DNA of 64,000 nt from Goodfellowiella coeruleoviolacea. GTDB taxonomy: Bacteria; Actinomycetota; Actinomycetes; Mycobacteriales; Pseudonocardiaceae. The stretch covers positions 620,134-684,133 of the forward strand of contig NZ_JAMTCK010000001.1 of assembly GCF_024171785.1 (NCBI RefSeq), read 5' to 3'. Below, one piece after another: positions 53,715-62,985 of this stretch (within the stretch, counting starts at the first letter, position 1; each line of letters starts with the position of its first letter). Made by a program: the position numbers and the translations under genes. Under the pieces are notes generated by a model that saw only the letters and a program-made list of their open reading frames with translations, did not search any database and was not told where the DNA came from.

Positions 53715-54686
53715 ATGTCCGTCCCGCCGCAACAGCCAGGGCCCCACGGCCAGCAGTCCGGGGGCTGGCCGCAGCAGCCCGGGCAGCCGGGACAACCAGG
53801 GGTTCCCGGCCAGTTCGGGCAGCAGCCCGGGTTCGGCCAGCAGCAGGGCGGTTTCCCACAAAGTGGACCCTTCCCCCAGCAGCAGCCCGGTGTCCACGCC
53901 CAGCAGCCGGGTGGCTTCGGCGGGCAGCCGGACCAGTCAGGCGCGTTTGGACAGCCCGGGCAGCCCGGTGGTTTCGGGCAGCCCGGTGGTTTCGGGCAGC
54001 CCGGTGGTTTCGGGCAGCCCGGTGGTTTCGGGCAGCCCGGTGGTTTCGGACAGCCGGGCGGTTTCGGCCAGCCCGGTGACCCCGGCCAGCCCGGCGGTTT
54101 CGGACAGCCAGGCGGTTTCGGCCAGCCCGGCCCGTACGGCCAGCCCGGTGCGTACGGCCAGCCGGGCGGCTTCGGCGTGCCGGGCATGCCCGGCGAGCAG
54201 TACGGGCCGCCGCGCCGGAAGAGCCCGCTGCCGTGGATCCTCACCGGTGCCGGCGTGGTGGTCGTGGCCGTGGCGGCCGTCCTCGTCGTGGCGCTCAGCG
54301 GCCCCAGCACCGCCACCCCCCAGGGGACGGCCGAGTCCTTCGTGGCCCTGCTCAACGACCAGGACTACGCGGGCATGAAGGAACTCACCTGCGCCCAGCG
54401 GCAGGACGACATCGACAAGATGAAGAAGACGCTGGACATCTCCGACAAGCTGGACGACCTGCCCGAGGAACTCCAGCAGTACCGCGACGACCTGAAGAAG
54501 GTCACGATGAAGGCCACCCTCGGCGAGGTCAAGCAGACCGACGACACCCACGCCACCGCCGAGATCACCGTCAAGTACAACGGGGTGCCCCCGGCCTTCC
54601 TGGAGGAGACCGGCGGCAGCGACCAGCTCTCGGACGAGATGCCCCTGCGCAAGCAGGGCGACGAGTGGAAGTTCTGCGACAGCTGA
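53715..54686 (+). CDS. Single-pass membrane protein with GQPGGF repeat tail and DUF4878-like domain
   Basis: A 323-residue protein. Residues 1-170 are a Gly/Gln/Pro/Phe-rich, collagen-like low-complexity tail with tandem GGFGQP repeats; [25 protein letters not shown] is the membrane span; the extracytoplasmic end ([20 protein letters not shown], then [16 protein letters not shown]) resembles DUF4878/lumazine-type domains. ATG at 53715 has AGGAGA 5 nt upstream; a GTG one codon earlier is also open. It begins a run of three related proteins on the plus strand, each followed by another, and is closed by a hairpin. Confidence 0.85.
   Translation: MSVPPQQPGPHGQQSGGWPQQPGQPGQPGVPGQFGQQPGFGQQQGGFPQSGPFPQQQPGVHAQQPGGFGGQPDQSGAFGQPGQPGGFGQPGGFGQPGGFGQPGGFGQPGGFGQPGGFGQPGDPGQPGGFGQPGGFGQPGPYGQPGAYGQPGGFGVPGMPGEQYGPPRRKSPLPWILTGAGVVVVAVAAVLVVALSGPSTATPQGTAESFVALLNDQDYAGMKELTCAQRQDDIDKMKKTLDISDKLDDLPEELQQYRDDLKKVTMKATLGEVKQTDDTHATAEITVKYNGVPPAFLEETGGSDQLSDEMPLRKQGDEWKFCDS
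53967..54056 (+). repeat. Five 18-bp in-frame repeats
   Basis: The unit GGTGGTTTCGGGCAGCCC occurs four times exactly and a fifth time with two changes, back to back, encoding Gly-Gly-Phe-Gly-Gln-Pro. It lies in the cytosolic tail of the membrane protein at 53715-54686, where copy number could vary without frameshift. Confidence 0.95.
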
Positions 54687-54708
54687 CGGTTCCCGCCAGC
54701 ACCGCGCC

Positions 54709-54739
54709 GGACGGGCCCGGGTCTTCCCCGGGCCCGTCC
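54709..54739 (+). terminator. Perfect 13-bp hairpin after the first membrane-protein gene
   Basis: GGACGGGCCCGGG and CCCGGGCCCGTCC pair perfectly around TCTTC, 22 nt after the stop codon. It may separate the gene from the next two. Confidence 0.68.
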
Positions 54740-54867
54740 GCACGTTCCGGGCCAGTTGCTCACCCTGCCGGGCGTGGACCCGCCGCAACCGGCGGAAACA
54801 GCCCTGGTCGCCACTAGGCTGCGGCACCTGTTGATCAACACCGACAGCGATCGCAGGGAGACCCGCA

Positions 54868-55422
54868 GTGACCGAGCCGCGCACCGAGCCCGCACCGTCC
54901 CACCCAGACTGTCCACCTCGGTCGGGCTACCCCGACTGGCCGACCCGCCGGCCCTCGCCCCGGCCCGGCCGGCGCGTCGGCGCCGTCGTCATCGCGGCCG
55001 CCCTGTTCGGCGGCGGTACCGGCCTGTACCTGCTGCTGCACGACGACACACCGGTGGGGACCGGCACAGGCGGGGCCGCCCAGGCCGCGCACGCCTACGT
55101 CAAGGCCTACAACGCCAAGGACGAGGCGGGGCTGGCCGAGCTGACCTGCGCCGAGGTCAAGGACGCCAACAAGCGGGCCGAGGAGGGCCTCGGCCCCGAA
55201 CTGCGGGCGCTGGCCGAGAAGATGAAGGAGGTGCAGAAGAACGCCAGGGCCGAGGCCACGGTCACCAGCGTCATCGAGTCCGACACCGAGGCCGAGGTTG
55301 GCCTGCACATCGAACTGGAACTGGCCGGGCAGCGCAACGAGCAGGACACCACCCTGCGGTTCACCAACACCGGCGGCACCTGGACCATGTGCGATCCCGC
55401 GATGGCGGCGGACGACGAGTGA
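54868..55422 (+). CDS. Single-pass membrane protein, short Pro/Arg tail and DUF4878-like domain
   Basis: A 184-residue relative of the preceding gene. A Pro/Arg-rich tail of about 35 residues precedes VGAVVIAAALFGGGTGLYLLL (one membrane span); the extracellular domain (AQAAHAYVKAYNAKDEAGLAEL, then TCAEVKDANKRAEEG) and the C-terminal RFTNTGGTWTMCDPAM follow the same plan, with two Cys. GTG at 54868 has AGGGAG upstream. It has no repeats and is the shortest of the trio. Function unknown. Confidence 0.83.
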   Translation: MTEPRTEPAPSHPDCPPRSGYPDWPTRRPSPRPGRRVGAVVIAAALFGGGTGLYLLLHDDTPVGTGTGGAAQAAHAYVKAYNAKDEAGLAELTCAEVKDANKRAEEGLGPELRALAEKMKEVQKNARAEATVTSVIESDTEAEVGLHIELELAGQRNEQDTTLRFTNTGGTWTMCDPAMAADDE

Positions 55423-55499
55423 GACCCGGCCGAGCGGGCTCCGGGCGGGGAGCGAGGCCAACTAAGGTGGCGGGCACAGCCGAGACGTCGAGGTGCGCC

Positions 55500-56246
55500 G
55501 TGACCTACCCACCACAGCAGCCGGGACCGTACGGACAGCCAGGGCCGCAGGGCCAGCCGGGTTATGGCCAGCAGGGCGGGGGTTACGGTGCCCAGCCGGC
55601 CGGCTACCCACCGGTGGGGCCACCACCCGGTGGCTACCCGCCGGGCCCCCAGCCGGCACCGCCACTCGGCTTTCCCACCGGCGGCTTCCCGTCCCAGCCC
55701 GGCTACCCGCCGCCCCAGGGACAGCCACCCGGGCGGAGGACCGGGCTGGTCGTCGGCATCGTCGTCGCCGTGGTCGTGCTGCTCGCCGGCGGCGGCACCG
55801 GCCTGTACCTGTTGTCGAACCGGAGCGACGAGCAGCCGGGCGGCGGCACGGCCGGCGGCGGCACCGACGCCGCGGCGCTCGCCGTGGTCGACAAGTTCAC
55901 CAAGCTCAACCAGGACCAGCTGACGCAGGGCCGGACCAACTTCGCCGAGTTCGAGGGCGTGGTCTGCGCGCAGGACCTGGCCACCGGGCAGGAACGGGCC
56001 GGGTCGGCCACGGTCCGGACCACCCCGCAGCCCAACCTCACCATCACCACCGACCACGTTCAGGTCGACGGCGACCACGGGACGTTCACCATGCACGTGT
56101 CCGGCACCGACTCGACCAACCGGCAGCACAACCAGGACGTCCCCCTGCGGCTGGTGAAGGACTCGGGCAGCTGGCGGGTGTGCGGGCTGTACGACTCCGC
56201 ACCGGCCTCCGGCACCCCGTCCAGCCAGCCCCGGCCCTCCCGGTAG
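55500..56246 (+). CDS. Single-pass membrane protein with Pro/Gly-rich tail and DUF4878-like domain
   Basis: A 248-residue third member. The tail ([20 protein letters not shown] and similar) runs to about residue 78, then GLVVGIVVAVVVLLAGGGTGLYLLS is the membrane span and a C-terminal domain (VVDKFTKLNQDQLTQGRTNF, then RLVKDSGSWRVCGLYDS) completes it. Its GGGTGLYLL end is shared with the gene upstream, a sign of duplication. GTG at 55500 is inferred from the start of the tail; the preceding frame is open. It ends 21 nt before the stop of the convergent trmI gene. Confidence 0.83.
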   Translation: MTYPPQQPGPYGQPGPQGQPGYGQQGGGYGAQPAGYPPVGPPPGGYPPGPQPAPPLGFPTGGFPSQPGYPPPQGQPPGRRTGLVVGIVVAVVVLLAGGGTGLYLLSNRSDEQPGGGTAGGGTDAAALAVVDKFTKLNQDQLTQGRTNFAEFEGVVCAQDLATGQERAGSATVRTTPQPNLTITTDHVQVDGDHGTFTMHVSGTDSTNRQHNQDVPLRLVKDSGSWRVCGLYDSAPASGTPSSQPRPSR

Positions 56247-56267
56247 ACCCGGTGGGCCCGCCCGGGT

Positions 56268-57239
<972 letters not shown>

Positions 57240-57277
57240 TCAGCCGCGTGTCCGCCGCGGCCTGGCGTCGGTCGCGG

Positions 57278-58414
57278 TCAGGCGCGTCGGGCGGCCAGTG
57301 CGGCGCGCACGTCCTCCCGGCGCAGCACGCCGCAGGGCCGGCCGTCCGGGTCGACCACCAGGAACTGCCTGGCGGTGGTGGCCCGCACCCGTTCGACGAC
57401 CTCCTCCCCCGGCTCGCTGTCCAGCAGCACCGCCTCGGGCAGGATCGGCTCGGCGGCCTGCTCGGCGGGTGAGCGGGGCGCGGCCTCGGCCAGCCGCTGC
57501 GCGGCGGGCTGGTCGAGCAGCCCGGCGGCCACGCCGTCGGCGCGCACCAGCACCACGCCGCGCCCGGCCGAGGCGAACAGCGCGTCGGCCACCGGGCTCT
57601 CCGCCGGCAGCTGCAGCACCGGGCGGACCAGCTCGGTCAGGTTCAGCTCGACCGGCCAGCTGCGCCGCTGCTCGGCCGCGAGTTCGCCGCGGGCCCCGGC
57701 CACCACGAACCACGCGGTGAGCGCGCACACGCCCAGCCGCAGCCAGCGGTCCTCACTGCCGGCCAGCACCCCGGCCAGTGCCCAGACCATGAGCACCACG
57801 GCCACCGCGCCGCCGCCGACCACCGCGGCCCGGGTGCCGGCGGAGCGCCGGCCGGACAGCGCCCACACGCCGGCGCGCAGGATGCGCCCGCCGTCCAGCG
57901 GCAGGCCGGGCAGCAGGTTGAACACGGCCACCGCCGCGTTGGCCACCGCGGTCTGGGCCACCAGCAGCCAGACCGCGGTGTAGGGCAGCGGCGCGAACGC
58001 GGCCAGGCCGAAGATCGCGGCCAGCCCCACGGACACGGCCGGCCCGGCCGCCGCGACCAGCCCCTCGTGGCCCGGCCTGCCCGGCGTCCTCGCCACCTCG
58101 GAGATGCCGCCGAGCAGGAACAGCCGCAGCCGCCGGACGGGCAGGCCCAGCCGCAGCGCGACCAGGCAGTGGCCGAGTTCGTGGGCCAGCACCGACAGCC
58201 CGAGCAGCACGGCGAACGTGCCGGCCAGCACCATGGCCGCGCCCGGCTCGATGTCCGGGATCAGCCGGCTGACCAGGGGTGTGTAGAACACGGTGACCAC
58301 GATCGAGCCGAGCCACCAGGACGGCGCGAGCACCACCGGCACCCCGGCGGCGCGGAACAGCAGCAGGCCACCGTCCCGGTCGGCCTGCTGCCTCCAAGCG
58401 GTCGTGGCAGCCAC
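57278..58414 (-). CDS. Site-2-protease-type M50 metalloprotease with CBS-like domain
   Basis: A 378-residue intramembrane zinc protease. HELGH at residues 78-82 (LSVLAHELGHCLVALRLG) and LDGGR at 173-177 (LPGLPLDGGRILR) supply the zinc ligands; about six membrane helices surround them. Residues 245-375 form a CBS-pair-like soluble domain (NLTELVRPVLQLPAESPVAD; TTARQFLVVDPDGRPCGVLR). GTG at 58414 follows TAGGCT by 6 nt on the minus strand, suggesting a leaderless mRNA. Substrates of this group are often membrane-bound anti-sigma factors or regulators; here unknown. Confidence 0.92.
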   Translation of the reverse strand: MAATTAWRQQADRDGGLLLFRAAGVPVVLAPSWWLGSIVVTVFYTPLVSRLIPDIEPGAAMVLAGTFAVLLGLSVLAHELGHCLVALRLGLPVRRLRLFLLGGISEVARTPGRPGHEGLVAAAGPAVSVGLAAIFGLAAFAPLPYTAVWLLVAQTAVANAAVAVFNLLPGLPLDGGRILRAGVWALSGRRSAGTRAAVVGGGAVAVVLMVWALAGVLAGSEDRWLRLGVCALTAWFVVAGARGELAAEQRRSWPVELNLTELVRPVLQLPAESPVADALFASAGRGVVLVRADGVAAGLLDQPAAQRLAEAAPRSPAEQAAEPILPEAVLLDSEPGEEVVERVRATTARQFLVVDPDGRPCGVLRREDVRAALAARRA

Positions 58415-58420
58415 ACCCAG

Positions 58421-58426
58421 AGCCTA
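58421..58426 (-). promoter_or_regulatory. Leaderless-type -10 box TAGGCT of the M50 gene
   Basis: TAGGCT on the minus strand is 6 nt from the GTG start at 58414, the same element and spacing seen before the genes at 10743 and 62986. Confidence 0.6.
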
Positions 58427-58582
58427 GGCCGAGACGTGTGGGGCGTGGGTGATGCGCCGGCCGCCGAGGCTCCCCTGATCCGGCGATGACCGGCCCTGAC
58501 CGGCCGCCCGACCAGCGACGGGACACGCGCGGCAGCACGGCCGTCCCGGGACTGTCGGGGGGCTGGCCTATCGTGTCGAGCC

Positions 58583-59539
58583 ATGTCGGAAACGGTCAAG
58601 GCGGCTGCGCCCACTCCCGCTCCCGGCGCCGGGGACGGTGCCACGGCCGGTGGCGCTGGCTCGGTGGCGGCGCCCAGGGCATCGGGTGGCGGCCGGTCCG
58701 GGTGGCGGCCGGCGCTGTCGCCGTCCAGGGCGGGTGACTTCAAGCAGTGTCCGCTGCTCTACCGCTTCCGCGCGGTGGACCGCCTGCCGGAGAAGCCGAC
58801 CAAGGCCCAGGTGCGGGGCATCGTGCTGCACGCGGTGCTGGAGGAGCTGTTCGACCTGCCCGCCCAGGAGCGGGTGCCGGAGCGGGCCCGCGCCCTGGTG
58901 GAGCCGGCCTGGCAGCGGGTCAGGGCGGAGCGGCCGGAGCTGGCCGGCCTGTTCGACGGCGCCCCCGACGAGGAGGTCGCCGAGTGGCTGCTCTCGTCGA
59001 ACAAGCTGATCGACGGGTACTTCGCGCTGGAGGACCCGCGCCGGCTGGAGCCGGAGGCGCGGGAGCTGCTGGTCGAGTCCGAACTGGCCTCCGGGGTGCT
59101 GCTGCGCGGCTACGTCGACCGGCTGGACGTGGCCCCCACCGGGGAGATCCGGGTGGTCGACTACAAGACCGGAGCGGCGCCAAGGCAGATCGGCGAGGGC
59201 AAGGCGCTGTTCCAGATGAAGTTCTACGCGCTGGTGCTGTGGCGGCTGCGCGGTGTGGTGCCGCGTCAGCTGCGGCTGATGTACCTGGCCGACGGCCAGG
59301 ACCTGGCCTACACACCGGACGAGGCCGAGCTGCGGCGGTTCGAGCGCACCCTGGAGGCCATCTGGGACGCCATCCTGCGGGCCGGCCGCACCGGCGACTT
59401 CCGCCCCAACCCCAGCCGGTTGTGCGACTACTGCGACCACCGGGCGCTGTGCCCGGCCTTCGGCGGCACGCCGCCGCCCTACCCGGGCTGGCCGGAGCCG
59501 GACGCGGGCCAGGAGACCGCGTTGGACCGGGCCGACTGA
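58583..59539 (+). CDS. RecB-family PD-(D/E)XK exonuclease
   Basis: A 318-residue single-domain nuclease. PALSPSRAGDFKQCPLLYRF opens the domain; GYVDRLDVAPTGEIRVVDYKTG contains the D...DYK catalytic motif, and QMKFYALVLWRLRG is the following motif. The C-terminal LCDYCDHRALCPAFGG gives three Cys that, with the N-terminal Cys of FKQCP, can bind an Fe-S cluster as in AddB. The first 40 residues are Gly/Ala/Pro-rich. ATG at 58583 follows TATCGT by 8 nt. A nuclease role in DNA repair or recombination is inferred; the Rv2119 homologue has the same neighbourhood. Confidence 0.91.
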   Translation: MSETVKAAAPTPAPGAGDGATAGGAGSVAAPRASGGGRSGWRPALSPSRAGDFKQCPLLYRFRAVDRLPEKPTKAQVRGIVLHAVLEELFDLPAQERVPERARALVEPAWQRVRAERPELAGLFDGAPDEEVAEWLLSSNKLIDGYFALEDPRRLEPEARELLVESELASGVLLRGYVDRLDVAPTGEIRVVDYKTGAAPRQIGEGKALFQMKFYALVLWRLRGVVPRQLRLMYLADGQDLAYTPDEAELRRFERTLEAIWDAILRAGRTGDFRPNPSRLCDYCDHRALCPAFGGTPPPYPGWPEPDAGQETALDRAD

Positions 59540-59634
59540 GCGCGTCGGCCAGCCGGGCGGACCGGCTGCTACCCCCTCTGGTTACCGGCGAGTAATATCC
59601 GGTCGAGCATCCGCATCCGCGCAGGAGGTCGACC

Positions 59635-60447
59635 ATGGGTGGCGCGTTCTACCAGCCACTGGGTGAGGGCAGGTACCGGTCCACCCGGCACACGGCCGGA
59701 CCGTGGTCGGCGCACAGCCAGCACCTGGGGCCGCCCTCCGCCCTGCTGGTGCGCGAGCTGCTGCGCTGCTCGCCCCGGCCGGACACCGCGCTGGCCCGGG
59801 TGGCCTTCGACATCCTGGGGCCGGTGCCCGTGGCCGAGGTGCGGGTGCGGGCGTGGCTGGAGCGGCCCGGCCGCTCGGTGGAGCTGCTGTGCGCCGAGCT
59901 GTCCTCGGCCGACCGGGTGGCGGTGCGGGCGCGGGCGTGGCGGATGACCGGCACCGACACCACGGCCGTGGCGGGTGGCCAGCCACCGGCGCTGGCCCCG
60001 CTGGACACCGCCACCGCCGTGCCGTCCCCCGGCGAGGGCTGGGGTGACGGCTACCTGCAGGCGGTGGAGTGGCGTGGCCTGGCCGGCCGGCTGCAGGGCG
60101 GCCAGGCCACGGTCTGGGGCCGGCCGCTGGTCGCCCTGGTGGACGGCGAGCAGCCGAGCCCGCTGGAGTCGCTGTTCAGCCTGGCCGACTCGGCCAGCGG
60201 GGTGTCCAGCCGACTGGACATCCGCCACTGGCTGTTCATCAACACCGAGCTGACCGTGCACCTGTACCGCCAGCCGGTGGGCGAGTGGATCGGCCTGGAC
60301 GCGCGCACCGAGATCGGCCCCGGGGGTGTCGGCCTGGCGACGAGCGTGCTGCACGACAGCGCGGGGCCGGTCGGCCGCAGTGCCCAGGCGCTGCTCGTCC
60401 GACCCCGCGACCAGCGCCAGCCAGCCGCCGACCCGGCGGCCGGCTGA
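59635..60447 (+). CDS. Thioesterase-superfamily (double hotdog) protein
   Basis: A 270-residue protein with the TesB-like double hotdog pattern: FYQPLGEGRYRSTRHTAGPW at the N-terminus and LDIRHWLFINTELTVHLYRQ in the second half, followed by EWIGLDARTEIGPGGVGLAT and the final LHDSAGPVGRSAQALLVRP. Such proteins hydrolyse acyl-CoA thioesters; the substrate is unknown. ATG at 59635 has a strong AGGAGG 6 nt upstream. It is just after the nuclease gene, and a 16-bp tandem repeat follows its stop codon. Confidence 0.87.
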   Translation: MGGAFYQPLGEGRYRSTRHTAGPWSAHSQHLGPPSALLVRELLRCSPRPDTALARVAFDILGPVPVAEVRVRAWLERPGRSVELLCAELSSADRVAVRARAWRMTGTDTTAVAGGQPPALAPLDTATAVPSPGEGWGDGYLQAVEWRGLAGRLQGGQATVWGRPLVALVDGEQPSPLESLFSLADSASGVSSRLDIRHWLFINTELTVHLYRQPVGEWIGLDARTEIGPGGVGLATSVLHDSAGPVGRSAQALLVRPRDQRQPAADPAAG

Positions 60448-60461
60448 GCAGGCCGCCGGCT

Positions 60462-60515
60462 GGGCGGGTGACTGGCCGGGCGGGTGACTGGCCGGGCGGG
60501 TGACTGGCCGGGCGG
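60462..60515. repeat. 16-bp tandem repeat after the thioesterase gene
   Basis: GGGCGGGTGACTGGCC occurs three times in a row (60462-60509) with a further six bases of a fourth unit. It lies in the gap between the convergent thioesterase and hisG genes. It is non-coding. Confidence 0.95.
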
Positions 60516-60545
60516 AGGCCGACTGGGGACGGGTCCCCCGTGCGA

Positions 60546-61391
60546 TCAGAGCCGGCAGAAGCGGATGTCGGAGGCGAGCACGGCCTTGGCGCCCAGCGCG
60601 GCGAGCTGGTCCATGATCTGGTTGGCGTCGGCGCGGGGCACCATCGCCCGCACCGCCACCCACTCGGGGTCGGCCAGCGGCGCCACCGTGGGTGACTCCA
60701 CGCCCGGGGTGATGGCGATGGCCTGCTCCAGCAGGACCCGCGGGCAGTCGTAGTCCAGCATCAGGTAGTTCTGCGCGTACACCACGCCCTGCAGCCGGGC
60801 GGCCAGCTGCGCCTTGGCCGGTGAGTCCGCCGAGTCCCGCTGCTCGATCAGCACCGCCTCGGACGTGCAGATCGGGTCGCCGAACGCGGCCAGGCTGTGC
60901 TGGCGCAGCGTGCGGCCGGACCCCACCACGTCCGCGATGGCGTCGGCAACGCCGAGCTGGATGGAGATCTCCACCGCGCCGTCCAGCCGGATCACCGTGG
61001 CCTCGATGCCCCGCCGTTCGAGGTCGGCCCGCACCAGCTTGGGGTAGCTGGTGGCCAGCCGCTTGCCGTGCAGGTCGGCCACGGTCCAGTCCTGGCCGAC
61101 CGGGGCCGCGTAGCGGAACGTGGAGCCGCCGAAGCCGAGGGACAGCCGCTCCGCCACCGGAGCGCCCGAGTCCAGCGCCAGGTCCCGGCCGGTGATGCCG
61201 AGGTCCAGCTCGCCCGAGCCCACGTAGATCGCGATGTCCTTGGGCCGCAGGAAGAAGAACTCGACGTTGTTGGCCGAGTCGTAGACGGTGAGGTCGCGCT
61301 GCTCGTTCCGCTGCCGGTACCCGGCCTCGGACAGCATCAGGGACGCCGGCTGGGCCAGGGCACCCTTGTTCGGCACGGCCACGCGCAACAT
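60546..61391 (-). CDS. hisG: ATP phosphoribosyltransferase HisG
   Basis: A 281-residue long-form HisG, catalysing the first step of histidine synthesis (ATP plus PRPP). [19 protein letters not shown] is the N-terminus, [20 protein letters not shown] and [20 protein letters not shown] are the PRPP-binding stretches, and a C-terminal regulatory ACT-like domain ([20 protein letters not shown]) is present. ATG at 61391 matches the mycobacterial start; an upstream GTG at 61415 overlaps the hisE stop as GTGA and is also possible. It is paired with hisE, encoding the next enzyme of the pathway. Confidence 0.96.
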   Translation of the reverse strand: MLRVAVPNKGALAQPASLMLSEAGYRQRNEQRDLTVYDSANNVEFFFLRPKDIAIYVGSGELDLGITGRDLALDSGAPVAERLSLGFGGSTFRYAAPVGQDWTVADLHGKRLATSYPKLVRADLERRGIEATVIRLDGAVEISIQLGVADAIADVVGSGRTLRQHSLAAFGDPICTSEAVLIEQRDSADSPAKAQLAARLQGVVYAQNYLMLDYDCPRVLLEQAIAITPGVESPTVAPLADPEWVAVRAMVPRADANQIMDQLAALGAKAVLASDIRFCRL

Positions 61392-61411
61392 GGTTGGTCT
61401 CCCCTGGTCGG

Positions 61412-61675
61412 TCACAGGTAGCGGTAGATGTCGTCGAGGCTCAGCCCGCGGCCGAGCATGAGTACCTGGACCCGGTAGAGGAGCTGGGAGACCTCTTCGG
61501 CCAGCCGTTCGTCGGACTCATGCTCCGCGGCGATCCACACCTCGCCGGCTTCCTCAAGCACCTTCTTGCCCTGCGCGTGCACGCCGGCGTCCAGCGCGGC
61601 AACGGTGCCCGAACCCGCCGGTCGGGTTCGGGCCCGTTCGCTCAGTTCAGCGAACAGCTCGTCGAACGTCTTCAC
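61412..61675 (-). CDS. hisE: Phosphoribosyl-ATP pyrophosphohydrolase HisE
   Basis: An 87-residue enzyme for the second step of histidine synthesis. [20 protein letters not shown], then [20 protein letters not shown] carries the metal-binding ExxE pair, and [20 protein letters not shown] the second helix. GTG at 61675 gives a typical length. Its stop overlaps or abuts the hisG start, the usual hisE-hisG order in actinobacteria. Confidence 0.95.
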   Translation of the reverse strand: MKTFDELFAELSERARTRPAGSGTVAALDAGVHAQGKKVLEEAGEVWIAAEHESDERLAEEVSQLLYRVQVLMLGRGLSLDDIYRYL

Positions 61676-61734
61676 GGATCGATCCTCGCATTCGGTTCGC
61701 TCGTCACACGATCCGGGCGGCGACCCGGCCCGGC

Positions 61735-62439
61735 TCACGCGGCCTCGGCGGTCAGCAGTCGACCCAGTTCAGCCACGTCCAGACCGACCAGTGACTCCCG
61801 GATCACCCGGCGCTCCCCCGGGGGCACGTCCACCTCGCACGGCACCACCAGCACGGTCGCCCCGGCCGCGACCGCGGCCTGGGTCCCGGTGGGCGAGTCC
61901 TCCACCGCCACGCAGTCGTCCGGACGCACCCCCAGCAGCCGCGCCGCCCTGAGGTAGGGCTCGGGGTGCGGCTTGTTCCGGCCGTCCACCTCGTCACCGC
62001 ACACGGTCACGTCGAAGAACTCCCGGCCGATGCGGTCCAGGGCGATCTCGGTGAGCGCCCGCTCGGTGGAGGTCACCAGGGCGGTGGGCAGCCCGGCCGC
62101 CCGCACCGCGCGCAGCGCCCGCTCCGCGCCCGGCCGCCACGGCAGCTGGCCCCGGAACAGCTCGGCGGTGCGCTGCCGCAGCCAGTCACCGGCCCTGGCC
62201 AGCGCGTCCGGCTCGGCGGGCAGCCCCAGGTCGGCGAACAGCAGGACCAGGGTGGCCGACATGTTCGCGCCGATCATGGCCTTCCTGGCCGCACTGGACA
62301 GCGTGCCCCCCAGGTGGGCGGCCAGATCGTGCAGTGCGATGTCCCACAGCTTCTCCGAGTCGACCAGCGTGCCGTCCATGTCCCACAGCACAGCGGCCGG
62401 CAGTCGGGTGTGGCCGTCCAGCGCGGACGGTCGCTCCAC
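61735..62439 (-). CDS. HAD-superfamily phosphatase (beta-phosphoglucomutase-like)
   Basis: A 234-residue HAD subfamily IA hydrolase. Motif I is [15 protein letters not shown] with Asp20 and Asp22; motif [13 protein letters not shown], motif [21 protein letters not shown] and motif [22 protein letters not shown] complete it. The cap domain lies between. Such enzymes dephosphorylate sugar phosphates or nucleotides; which is not determined. GTG at 62439. It is 59 nt upstream of hisE on the same strand, in line with co-transcription. Confidence 0.92.
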   Translation of the reverse strand: MERPSALDGHTRLPAAVLWDMDGTLVDSEKLWDIALHDLAAHLGGTLSSAARKAMIGANMSATLVLLFADLGLPAEPDALARAGDWLRQRTAELFRGQLPWRPGAERALRAVRAAGLPTALVTSTERALTEIALDRIGREFFDVTVCGDEVDGRNKPHPEPYLRAARLLGVRPDDCVAVEDSPTGTQAAVAAGATVLVVPCEVDVPPGERRVIRESLVGLDVAELGRLLTAEAA

Positions 62440-62985
62440 GGGAACTCCTCTCGGTCACGGCACCGCGCACGGCACCGGGTTGGTCGGGGCAGCCGGGCAC
62501 TCCGGCACCGGCATTGTCCGTGCCGCCGCGGCCCGGCCACCGCCCGGCGGCGCGCGCGGGCGGCGTCAGGTGCGGGCGCGCCCACCCCCGCGGTGGTGCC
62601 CACCCCCGGGATGGTGGCGGGCGGGCGCGTCGCCGGCCCCGGCCGCCGACGGTTCCCGGCCACGGTCGGCGACGCCGTGTTCACCCAGGTTGGCCAGGTC
62701 CGCGCCGAAGGTGTTAGTTTCCCCGGCGTCGGCGCCGACCAGGGCACGACCGTGGGGACGGGCGCGCGGCACACCGGGCCGGGCGCCGGCGCCGGCCCTG
62801 GCACACCCCACCGGACCGGCGGAATCGTCGGGTGACCTGGCAGCCGACCTCGGCGTCGGCCGCACCGCGCCGGCCGGGCCGGGGACCCGGGTGCGCGGGG
62901 CTGCCGGGGGTGGCGGTCCGGCACGATCCGACATGCCCCAAAGCCTACGGTCATGAGGCTGACCGATTGGTCGTAGGCTGATCCA
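62440..62985. other. Intergenic region between HAD and PAC2 genes
   Basis: No convincing gene. A minus-strand frame 62566-62934 (122 codons from ATG, Pro/Ala/Gly/Arg-rich) has no recognisable motif, and I do not call it. Near its right end AGCCTACG (62942-62949) and CGTAGGCT (62972-62979) form an inverted repeat that includes the PAC2 gene's -10 box. Confidence 0.5.
62974..62979 (+). promoter_or_regulatory. Leaderless-type -10 box TAGGCT before the PAC2 gene
   Basis: TAGGCT lies 6 nt before the GTG at 62986, in CGTAGGCTGATCCAGTG, nearly identical to the start region at 10743. Confidence 0.6.

Noticed and set aside
62566-62934. 122-codon minus-strand frame next to the PAC2 gene
   Set aside because: No motif, Pro/Ala/Gly/Arg-rich composition typical of random frames in GC-rich DNA; kept only as a possibility in the promoter finding.
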